Assembly: GCA_007120035.1 (NCBI GenBank) | Contig: SKON01000111.1 | Span: forward strand, 1-58,205 | DNA from: Myxococcales bacterium | GTDB lineage: Bacteria; Myxococcota_A; Bradymonadia; Bradymonadales; Bradymonadaceae | DNA: 58,205 bases | Reading direction: 5' to 3' | Part shown: positions 32,992 to 39,708 of the stretch, piece after piece | Layout: each line of letters starts with the position of its first letter | How positions within the stretch are numbered: position 1 is the first letter of the stretch | Notes under the pieces: model-generated | What the model was told of the DNA's origin: nothing | What the model saw: the letters and a program-made list of their open reading frames with translations, nothing else | Database searches by the model: none | Made by a program: the position numbers and the translations under genes

Positions 32992-34313
32992 GACCTCATC
33001 AGATCCTACTTCTGTCGGATCCCGCGGCAGACCTGGCGGACTTGCTACACTCCTGGGCCACCGAGGACCGCCAGAATATCGCCACCATCTTCGACGCCGA
33101 CGAAGTGCTGCCCAGTGTCGGTGAAGCGCGGCGCTGCAATCGACCGTTCACGGTGTTCGTCCTCGATGATCGAGGTCAGGACTGGGCGCGCCTCTTTCAG
33201 ATTTCCATGCACCTCCTGATCCAGGAGCCTCAGGCCCGGGTCATCCTCTGTTTGAGCCATTCCATACCTCGGTTTGAGGAGCTCTTCTCCGAAGTTCCCT
33301 TTCACGATCGCCTCTTGGCCTACCGCCACCCGGTCACGCCCCTGGAGTTACGGCTGGGCCTGGCCACCTCCACCCATTCGGCTTCCCCTGAAGACTCCTC
33401 CCCTCACGACTTTATGGAGAACTCCACCACTCGGGTCTGTCGGCGCAAGGCCATCCAGACCCAGGCCGACACCGATCACCTCGTGACGATTGGGCGCCTG
33501 GCAGCTGGCTTGGCCCATGAGATCAACACTCCCATCCAGTTCATCAACGACAGCGTGTTCTTTCTGGAGGAGGCCTTCGAAGAGCTTTCGGGACTTCTCC
33601 AAGAGCGACAGAGACTTCTCGCGCCCCATCTGACGAACCCCTCGATGATGCCCTTGAGCCGCCAGTTGGAACACCTCGATGAAGAGCGAGACCGGGCGTT
33701 CTTCGAGTCCCACCTCCCAGGGGCCTTCGCTCGGATCAATGAGGGACTCAAACAAGTCAACAACATCGTCCAAACCATCCGAGACTTCGCTCCGGGGCAA
33801 AACGACCCGGTGGCGACCTCGGATCTCCATGAAGCGGTCCACCAGACCTTGATGATCGCTCGCCACGAGGTGAAGAATCGCGCCGAGGTAGTCCAGAGCT
33901 TCTCCGAAGTCGGAGCCGTTCAAGCCAACCCCTCGGAGCTCAAACGAGTCGTTCTGAATCTCGTGATCAACGCCGTCCACGCCATCGAAGATCGGTTCGG
34001 CGGTGCTTCCGGTGGACAGATCACCATCAAGACCTGGCAGTGCCAGAGCTGGGCGTTTCTCGAAATCTCCGACAACGGCTGTGGGATCCCTTCGGAGCTA
34101 CACGAGCAGATCTTTCAGCCCTTCTTCTCTACCAAGGGGCGTGAGCGAGGCACCGGCCAGGGACTGGCCATCGTCCAGGCGATTGTCGACCGGTTCGGGG
34201 GAACCATCCGCTTCACCTCCGAGGTCGGTCGTGGAACCACCTTTACTGTGAAGCTCCCCCGAGTTCTGCGGCGGGAAGACTCCTGTCCCACACAGGAGGT
34301 AATGATTGGCTGA
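32988..34313 (+). CDS. Sensor histidine kinase with degenerate receiver-like N terminus
   Basis: The 441 residues begin with a receiver-like fold (about 5-125) that has lost typical residues: the acidic pocket is SDP and the conserved Lys is His in YRHPVTP. The kinase part is intact: DHp with LAAGLAHEINTPIQF (His177), N box LNLVINAVHAIE (Asn324, Asn328), G1 SDNGCGIP and G2 GTGQGLAI. No membrane helix is seen, so it is probably cytosolic. Flagellar sigma-54 systems usually have such a kinase (FlrB, FleS, FlgS) acting on a receiver-bearing activator; the activator here lacks a receiver. It overlaps fliJ by 4 bp and the HDOD gene by 8 bp. Confidence 0.88.
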   Translation: MRPHQILLLSDPAADLADLLHSWATEDRQNIATIFDADEVLPSVGEARRCNRPFTVFVLDDRGQDWARLFQISMHLLIQEPQARVILCLSHSIPRFEELFSEVPFHDRLLAYRHPVTPLELRLGLATSTHSASPEDSSPHDFMENSTTRVCRRKAIQTQADTDHLVTIGRLAAGLAHEINTPIQFINDSVFFLEEAFEELSGLLQERQRLLAPHLTNPSMMPLSRQLEHLDEERDRAFFESHLPGAFARINEGLKQVNNIVQTIRDFAPGQNDPVATSDLHEAVHQTLMIARHEVKNRAEVVQSFSEVGAVQANPSELKRVVLNLVINAVHAIEDRFGGASGGQITIKTWQCQSWAFLEISDNGCGIPSELHEQIFQPFFSTKGRERGTGQGLAIVQAIVDRFGGTIRFTSEVGRGTTFTVKLPRVLRREDSCPTQEVMIG

Positions 34314-35445
34314 TCGAATCTACGTCCTCCTGGAAGGGGGGAAGAATCGGACCTCTCTGGAGACGGTCCTGCGAAAAGAGCGGCTCCGGTGGGAGATTCA
34401 GCTCTTTGAAGCCCCCGAAGAGTTTCTCCATACCCATCGGCATTCCCCGTGCTCGCTGGCCATGGCCGACGTCGACAACCGCAGTGGCTCGGGCCTTCTG
34501 ACTCACTTGAAAGAGGAGTCTCCCGGGGTCATTCGAGTGGCCATGGCCGACCAATTCTCCCTTCACTCCTTTCTCGAGTCCACCCCCGTGGCTCATCAGT
34601 GCCTGGCTCGCCCCTTCGAGTCGCGAGCTCCCGTTCGCTTGATGGATCGGGCCCTGCGTCTGCGAGAAGAGCTGGGCCAGCGCCAATGGGATCAGCTCTT
34701 TCTGGGGGACGATGGTCTCCCCATGATTCCCCGCTTGTACACCCGATTGGTCTGCGTGCTGGCCTCTCGAGATCCCGATCTGGATGAAGTCACCTCGTTG
34801 ATTCAGGAAGACCCGGGGATCTGTGCCCGAATCTTGCGGGTCGTGAACTCTGCTTATTTTGGTCTTCGACGGGAACTCACGACCGTCCGTGAGGCTGTCG
34901 TGTTTTTGGGAACCCGCATTCTGCAGGAGCTGGTCCTCTCCGAAGAGGTCTTTCGTCTCTTTTCCGTTCCCACCGCCGTGGAGAATATCGTCAACGAACT
35001 GCAGGAGCACAGCCGGCGGACCGCCGCGTTCGGCATGAAATTCTTCCCCCGGCGCCCGGAGGGGATCTATCTGGCCGGGGTTCTCCACGAGATCGGCACA
35101 ATGAAAGTGCTCTCCGCGTCATCCCGAGACGGGGAACCAACCCTGGACCTGCCTGACGCAGACACCCGAGCTCGAATGACCTCGACCCTGTTGAGTCTAT
35201 GGGGCATCACTCCCATGATCGCCGAGGCGATCGCCCACCACTTGACTCCCCACCGATGCCCCAAGGGGGCCTCGGACCTGACCGCGGCCCTCCATCTCTC
35301 CGAAGAACTCTCTCGTCAGGGCGTCTCCTCAGTGATCCAAGACCTTCACCGGGGCTCCCAGCTTCAGGAAGAGTTCTTGGAATCCAGTCCTGTGATCTCT
35401 CGCCCACTCAACTGGTACCGTACCCAGACACTTGGAGGATCGTGA
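34306..35445 (+). CDS. HDOD-domain signalling protein with receiver-like N terminus
   Basis: A 379-residue protein. The first 125 residues look like a receiver fold without clear phospho-acceptor chemistry. An HDOD domain follows (about 145-345): LVCVLASRDPDLDEVTSLIQ, EDPGICARILRVVNSAYFGL, VREAVVFLGTRILQEL and LAGVLHEIGTMKVL. HDOD proteins are non-catalytic HD relatives found in signalling and motility control. The start is TTG at 34306 behind a strong AGGAGGT; the nearby ATG at 34302 is in the frame of the upstream kinase. Its position between two kinase-like proteins suggests it scaffolds that pathway. Confidence 0.82.
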   Translation: MADRIYVLLEGGKNRTSLETVLRKERLRWEIQLFEAPEEFLHTHRHSPCSLAMADVDNRSGSGLLTHLKEESPGVIRVAMADQFSLHSFLESTPVAHQCLARPFESRAPVRLMDRALRLREELGQRQWDQLFLGDDGLPMIPRLYTRLVCVLASRDPDLDEVTSLIQEDPGICARILRVVNSAYFGLRRELTTVREAVVFLGTRILQELVLSEEVFRLFSVPTAVENIVNELQEHSRRTAAFGMKFFPRRPEGIYLAGVLHEIGTMKVLSASSRDGEPTLDLPDADTRARMTSTLLSLWGITPMIAEAIAHHLTPHRCPKGASDLTAALHLSEELSRQGVSSVIQDLHRGSQLQEEFLESSPVISRPLNWYRTQTLGGS

Positions 35446-36635
35446 TGAAGAATCTCAAGCCAAAGGTCCTGATCGTCGATGATGAGGTCCGGATCTTGGA
35501 GGGACTGTCCCTCTACCTGGGCCGAGAATACGACGTCTTGGAGGCCTCTTCAGCTCGCGAGGCTCTGGATCTCCTGAATCGGCACTCCGTGGCTGTCGTG
35601 GTGAGTGATCTCTGCATGCCCGGCATGGACGGCATCGCTTTCTTCGAAGAGGTGCGCCAACTCTATCCGGAAACGGTGCGGATCCTTCTGACCGGCTTTG
35701 CCTCCCTGGAGACCGCCATCACTGCCATCAATCAGGGCCAGGTGTTTCGGTTTCTCACCAAACCCTGCCCGGTCAAGGAAGTGGTCGCCATGGTCCGAGC
35801 TGGTATCGAACAGCACCGGCTGATCACTGCTGACCGTGCCCTGGTGAACGATCGGGCCCAGGAGATCACCGCCGACCTGATCCGCATCGACCGGATGGCT
35901 CAACTGGGAACCATGGCCCGGGGGGTGGCTCACGAGTTCAACAACCTGGCTGTCGTGTCTCGAGCCTTGATCGCTGAGCTCGGCGACGCCCGTCAGCGCG
36001 GCGAGACCGTACCCGCCGACTCCCTGGGCGACTTGCAGTGGTTGGGAGAGTCCATCGAAGCCTATGCCAATCAGCTTCTTCAAATGGGAAAAGCCCAATC
36101 CAACGAACCATTGGACATCCTGGATCTTCGTCGGGTCATCCAGAGGACCGTCGAGAATCTGCGTCTTCTCGGAAAGCTCCGGTTCATGGCCCTCCACGTC
36201 GAACTCCCCCCGATGGCCGTCGAGGTGATGGGCGCACAGGAACCGCTGATGCAAGTCATGGTCAACCTCTTGAATCTCGCTATGGAGGTGGCCGAGAAAG
36301 ACTCCTCCCGAGTCCAACTCACCCTCTCCCTGACCGTCCAAGCCGATACTGCGGTGATCGAAATAGAGGGCTTCGGCCACGGGACTCATCCCCGAATCTC
36401 TATGGACTTCGACACCCCGGAAGCCCTGGTCTCGGAGACCGGAGTCCATCGCGACGTCAGCCTCATGGTCTCACAGGAGATCCTTGGCTCCCATGGCGGC
36501 CACTTCGCCTGGGAGGTCGGCGAGGACCTGGCCAATCGCCTGGTCCTCCACCTGCCTCTTCGCGACGCCGATCAAGCCCTGGGCCTGGCCGAGACCATCG
36601 CCTCCGATGAAACACATATTTCCAATTTCTCCTAA
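35445..36635 (+). CDS. Response regulator-histidine phosphotransfer protein with degenerate ATPase domain
   Basis: A 396-residue protein. Residues 5-120 are an intact receiver: Asp55 in VVVSDLCMPGMDG, acidic pair VDDE and Lys106 in FLTKPCP. A DHp region follows with phosphorylatable His163 (ARGVAHEFNNLAVVS). The C-terminal region has the length of a kinase ATPase domain but lacks the N-box Asn pair (VMVNLLNLAMEVAEK), G1 reads EGFGHGTH and no G2 Gly-rich motif is seen, so it probably cannot bind ATP. The ATG at 35445 has GGAGG before it; the frame is open 246 bp further upstream inside the HDOD gene. It may relay phosphate from the upstream kinase. Confidence 0.83.
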   Translation: MKNLKPKVLIVDDEVRILEGLSLYLGREYDVLEASSAREALDLLNRHSVAVVVSDLCMPGMDGIAFFEEVRQLYPETVRILLTGFASLETAITAINQGQVFRFLTKPCPVKEVVAMVRAGIEQHRLITADRALVNDRAQEITADLIRIDRMAQLGTMARGVAHEFNNLAVVSRALIAELGDARQRGETVPADSLGDLQWLGESIEAYANQLLQMGKAQSNEPLDILDLRRVIQRTVENLRLLGKLRFMALHVELPPMAVEVMGAQEPLMQVMVNLLNLAMEVAEKDSSRVQLTLSLTVQADTAVIEIEGFGHGTHPRISMDFDTPEALVSETGVHRDVSLMVSQEILGSHGGHFAWEVGEDLANRLVLHLPLRDADQALGLAETIASDETHISNFS

Positions 36636-36659
36636 AGGTTCTTTCTACCGTGACGATGT
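36633..36659 (+). promoter_or_regulatory. Sigma-28 promoter of fliC
   Basis: TAAA-N15-GACGATGT has the exact FliA spacing. The -35 TAAA includes the TAA stop codon of the preceding gene. It would start flagellin mRNA with a leader of about 75-80 nt. Confidence 0.75.
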
Positions 36660-36677
36660 GCCTGGTGTAGCAAGCAA

Positions 36678-36725
36678 GGCCCTCGGAAGAAGCCGAAGGC
36701 CACCAACACAGGGCACTATCGCCCT
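36678..36725 (+). other. Two stem-loops in the fliC mRNA leader
   Basis: GGCCCTCGG (36678-36686) pairs with CCGAAGGCC (36693-36701) around a 6-nt loop with one mismatch. A second hairpin is formed by AGGGC (36710-36714) and GCCCT (36721-36725). They lie between the sigma-28 promoter and the AGGAG ribosome site at 36734-36738 and could stabilise the flagellin mRNA or act in its control. No riboswitch family is recognised. Confidence 0.5.
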
Positions 36726-36745
36726 CTAACGCGAGGAGAGAAACC

Positions 36746-37564
36746 ATGGCTATCGGAGTAAAAACCAACGTCTCGAGCTTGATGGCGCAGCGTCACCTCA
36801 ACAGCACGAACCGGTCCCTGGCGGGCAATATCGCCAAGCTCTCCAGCGGATTTCGCATCAACAGCGCCGCCGACGATGCCGCCGGCCTGGCCGTTTCCGA
36901 AGAGATGAAGGCCGGCATTCGCAGCCTCGGCCAGGCCTCTCGTAACGCCAACGACGCCATCAGCGTGATTCAAACCGCCGAGGGATCCTTGGGTGAGATG
37001 CACAATATCCTGGGCCGGATGCGAGAGCTCTCAGTGCAAGCCAACAGCGACGGGATCAACAACGACCAGCGAGCTCACCTGCACACCGAGTTCGATCAGC
37101 TTCGCACGGAGTTGACCGAGATCGCCGAGCGAACCGAATTCAACGGTAACACCCTGCTCGACGGCACTGCTGAATTCTCCTTCCAAGTCGGAGTCAACGG
37201 CACCGATACAGTGACCATCGAGATCGACGATGCCTTCGACGCTGATGGTCTGAACCTGGATACCCATGACCTGTCCACCACGGCCGGCGCCGTCGCGGCC
37301 ATGGCCGACATCGACGCTGCGATCACCTCCGTTTCCGGAGAGCGGGCGTCACTGGGGGCCATGCAGAACCGCCTGGAGAGTAAGCTGGACAACCTGGAGG
37401 TCTCTCGTCAGAACCTGGAGGCCGCCAACAGCCGCATCCGCGACGTGGACATCGCTTCCGAAATGGCGGACATGACCAAGAACCAGATCCTGATGCAAGC
37501 CGGGACCTCCATGCTCGCTCAGGCCAACAGCCTGCCCCAGACCGCACTGTCCCTCCTGGGCTAA
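36746..37564 (+). CDS. fliC: Flagellin FliC
   Basis: Filament subunit. Both conserved terminal domains are clear: ALKT-like start (GVKTNVSSLMAQRHLNSTNR, LSSGFRINSAADDAAGLAVS) and the end ANSRIRDVDIASEMADMTKN, then QILMQAGTSMLAQANSLPQT. At 272 residues it has only the D0/D1 core with about 50 central residues, so surface domains D2/D3 are missing. An AGGAG site precedes the ATG; a strong terminator follows 25 bp after the stop, so it is probably monocistronic. Only one flagellin gene is present in the window. Confidence 0.97.
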   Translation: MAIGVKTNVSSLMAQRHLNSTNRSLAGNIAKLSSGFRINSAADDAAGLAVSEEMKAGIRSLGQASRNANDAISVIQTAEGSLGEMHNILGRMRELSVQANSDGINNDQRAHLHTEFDQLRTELTEIAERTEFNGNTLLDGTAEFSFQVGVNGTDTVTIEIDDAFDADGLNLDTHDLSTTAGAVAAMADIDAAITSVSGERASLGAMQNRLESKLDNLEVSRQNLEAANSRIRDVDIASEMADMTKNQILMQAGTSMLAQANSLPQTALSLLG

Positions 37565-37588
37565 GGTCCACAGACCACCGCCCTCACA

Positions 37589-37619
37589 CCGGGGCCCCTG
37601 ATGGGGTCCCGGTTTTTTT
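37589..37619 (+). terminator. Rho-independent terminator after fliC
   Basis: The stem CCGGGGCCCC and GGGGTCCCGG (one G-U pair) around a TGAT loop is followed by seven T. It separates fliC from the fliD promoter. Confidence 0.9.
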
Positions 37620-37630
37620 GTAACGACATC

Positions 37631-37658
37631 TAAAGCCCGGCCCCTTCCGTGCCGATGT
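37631..37658 (+). promoter_or_regulatory. Sigma-28 promoter of the fliD operon
   Basis: TAAA-N16-GCCGATGT lies directly after the fliC terminator and about 30 bp before fliD. The spacer is one base longer than the FliA optimum but equals that of the flgM and motA sites. Confidence 0.72.
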
Positions 37659-37688
37659 GGGTAGGGACCGACGAACCCGGAGGTAATC

Positions 37689-38966
37689 ATGAGTGGAAAT
37701 TTCGGTGGATTGATCAGCGGGATGGATACCAATCGGATGATCTCTCAGCTCGTGGAATTAGAGCGAGCACCGATCCGACGGATCCAGAATCGACAGCGAG
37801 CAGTGCAACGGGACCTTCAAGAGATCTCCACGATCAGCACGGCGATGAACGACCTGAGTCAGGTCTTGCAACGTCTGTCCAATCCTGCTGAGGGATCCAT
37901 CTTCGCGGCGAGCTCCGACCAAGAAGAGGCCCTGGCACTGCGAGCGACCCAGGAGGCCTCTGCCGGGTCCTTCGCGGTGGACGTCCATCAGCGGGCCCAT
38001 GCCGCTCTTCACCGCTCCCAGGGGTTTGCTGGTGACGAAGTCCGGGCCGGGACTCTCGAGATCGCCGCCTTCGGTGAGGATCCGGTGGTCATCGATCTCG
38101 CCGAGGGGGCTACCCTTCAAGAAGTCCGGGATCAGATCAACGCCTCAGGAGCTGGTGTTCAGGCTACGATCATCGACACAGGCACGGAACGGTTCCTAAG
38201 CGTCACCGGAACTCGAACCGGTCACCCTGTGGGAGGCGACCCCTCCGAGGCCCTGCAGATCACCGAGACCTCCACAGGAGGCTCGGGTCAACCCCTGGGG
38301 CTTTCGACGGTCCGAACGGCCCAGAACGCCCAGATCGAAATCGACGGACTCTTCCTGGAACGCTCCGACAATCGGTTTGATGACGCCATCGAAGGGGTCG
38401 AATTCGACCTTCTTCAGGCGGGCACCGGGACGATCCAGGTGGACATCGCCGCCGATCAGGAGGCCCTCCGAGAGCAGCTTGAGAAGCTCACGGAGCACTA
38501 CAATAAGGTCGTTGAAGCCCTTCAGGAGCAGTCCGGAGGGCGGTTCGGACGGTTTGCCACCGATCAGCTTCGGGCCGCCTTCGGCAATGACGCCTCCCAG
38601 CTCTCCCTTTCTTTCTCCCGCTCCGGCCGCCTCGAGATCGATGAGGCGGGCATCGACGCTCTCCTGCAAGATCCCGGTGCCCTCCAGGCCGTCTTTTCCG
38701 GGGAATCCGGTCTGACGGCCCGTATGGAGTCCACCCTTCAGGGGTACACCAAGTCCGGTGGGATCCTGGCCGGAACCCGCCAGACTCTGGAGAGCCGATC
38801 CCGCCAATACGACCAACAGATCGAGCGCCAGGAGCGATCCGTAGACAATCTCCGGCAGCGACTCCAGAACCAGTTCGGGCAGTTAGAGCAAGCCATGGTC
38901 GAGATGCAGGACGCCCAGATGCGCCTGGCGTCCTTCTTGCCGATGGGCATGGGCATGTTGGGTTAA
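37689..38966 (+). CDS. fliD: Filament cap protein FliD (HAP2)
   Basis: Forms the pentameric cap under which flagellin folds. The N-terminal FliD signature is present (FGGLISGMDTNRMISQLVEL, APIRRIQNRQRAVQRDLQEI) and the C-terminal domain (YDQQIERQERSVDNLRQRLQ, followed by NQFGQLEQAMVEMQ) is typical. The length of 425 residues is in the normal range. It is the first gene of the late operon fliD-fliS-fliT-like-kinase. Confidence 0.95.
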   Translation: MSGNFGGLISGMDTNRMISQLVELERAPIRRIQNRQRAVQRDLQEISTISTAMNDLSQVLQRLSNPAEGSIFAASSDQEEALALRATQEASAGSFAVDVHQRAHAALHRSQGFAGDEVRAGTLEIAAFGEDPVVIDLAEGATLQEVRDQINASGAGVQATIIDTGTERFLSVTGTRTGHPVGGDPSEALQITETSTGGSGQPLGLSTVRTAQNAQIEIDGLFLERSDNRFDDAIEGVEFDLLQAGTGTIQVDIAADQEALREQLEKLTEHYNKVVEALQEQSGGRFGRFATDQLRAAFGNDASQLSLSFSRSGRLEIDEAGIDALLQDPGALQAVFSGESGLTARMESTLQGYTKSGGILAGTRQTLESRSRQYDQQIERQERSVDNLRQRLQNQFGQLEQAMVEMQDAQMRLASFLPMGMGMLG

Positions 38967-38989
38967 TCCGCACCACGAAGAGGTAGATC

Positions 38990-39382
38990 ATGAGAGGCGT
39001 CAAAGCGTATCAGAAAACGGCCATCACCACCTCGGATCCCATGGATCTCCTGGTACGGCTCTACGACGGGTTCCTGCGTCACGGTCATCAGGCCCAGGAG
39101 CTCTTGGGTCAGGGCCAACGAGGTCCGGCCGGACAGGCGTTGAGTAAAGCCATCGCCATCGTCAACGAGCTTCAGGTCTCGCTGCAGCGAGCCACCAACG
39201 AGGAGTTCACCGATCGGCTGTCGGCGGTCTATACCTTCGTGATCCAGGAGCTGGTGCAAGCCAACCTCCGAGGTGATCCGGAGCGCCTCTCCGACGTGAT
39301 TCGAATCATGTCAGAACTCCGAGATGCCTGGGCTCAAGCTGCCGCCGGGTTGCGGTCCGGCCGCGCCCAGATGGTCGGGTGA
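38990..39382 (+). CDS. fliS: Flagellin chaperone FliS
   Basis: Export chaperone that binds the flagellin C terminus. The 130 residues match FliS (MRGVKAYQKTAITTSDPMDL, LLVRLYDGFLRHGHQA, LSKAIAIVNELQVSLQ). The ATG lies 23 bp after the fliD stop with a GAGGT site. The stop overlaps the next gene's GTG start. Confidence 0.93.
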   Translation: MRGVKAYQKTAITTSDPMDLLVRLYDGFLRHGHQAQELLGQGQRGPAGQALSKAIAIVNELQVSLQRATNEEFTDRLSAVYTFVIQELVQANLRGDPERLSDVIRIMSELRDAWAQAAAGLRSGRAQMVG

Positions 39383-39705
39383 CGACGATGGGTTCTCGGT
39401 GCGACGACGATCTCGATCGCCTGGAGGCGATCTATCGAGAGGGGTTTCGACTTCTGGAGGAGGAAGACTACCAGGAGCTGGCCCCCCTTCTTCGCCGACG
39501 TCGCACCATCATCTCCCGGTTGCCTCGCCCTCTTCCCATCGAGGAGGCCTCGGAAGAGAAGAAGCAACGCATCCGAGAGCTCCTCGAATACGAAGAGACC
39601 TTCGCTCAATTCTTGGCCATCAAAAAAGACCAGGTTCAGAGAGCCCTTCACCAAGACGCCTTGGGGCGACGAAAGCTCCAGTGGTACCAAAGAGAAGAGG
39701 AGTGA
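39379..39705 (+). CDS. FliT-like small helical protein, probable chaperone
   Basis: A 108-residue, all-helical, highly charged protein directly after fliS, overlapping its stop by 4 bp. FliT, the FliD chaperone, often follows fliS. I see no firm FliT signature, but length, helicity, the N-terminal LDRLEAIYREGFRLLEEEDY pattern and place are in favour. The start may be GTG at 39379 or ATG at 39388. It precedes the kinase gene by 3 bp. Confidence 0.6.
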   Translation: MTTMGSRCDDDLDRLEAIYREGFRLLEEEDYQELAPLLRRRRTIISRLPRPLPIEEASEEKKQRIRELLEYEETFAQFLAIKKDQVQRALHQDALGRRKLQWYQREEE

Positions 39706-39708
39706 GTC

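Noticed and set aside
36700..36725. GGGCAC near fliC considered as a sigma-54 promoter
   Set aside because: The downstream GC element is missing (CCCT instead of TTGC), and a sigma-28 site with correct spacing lies upstream.
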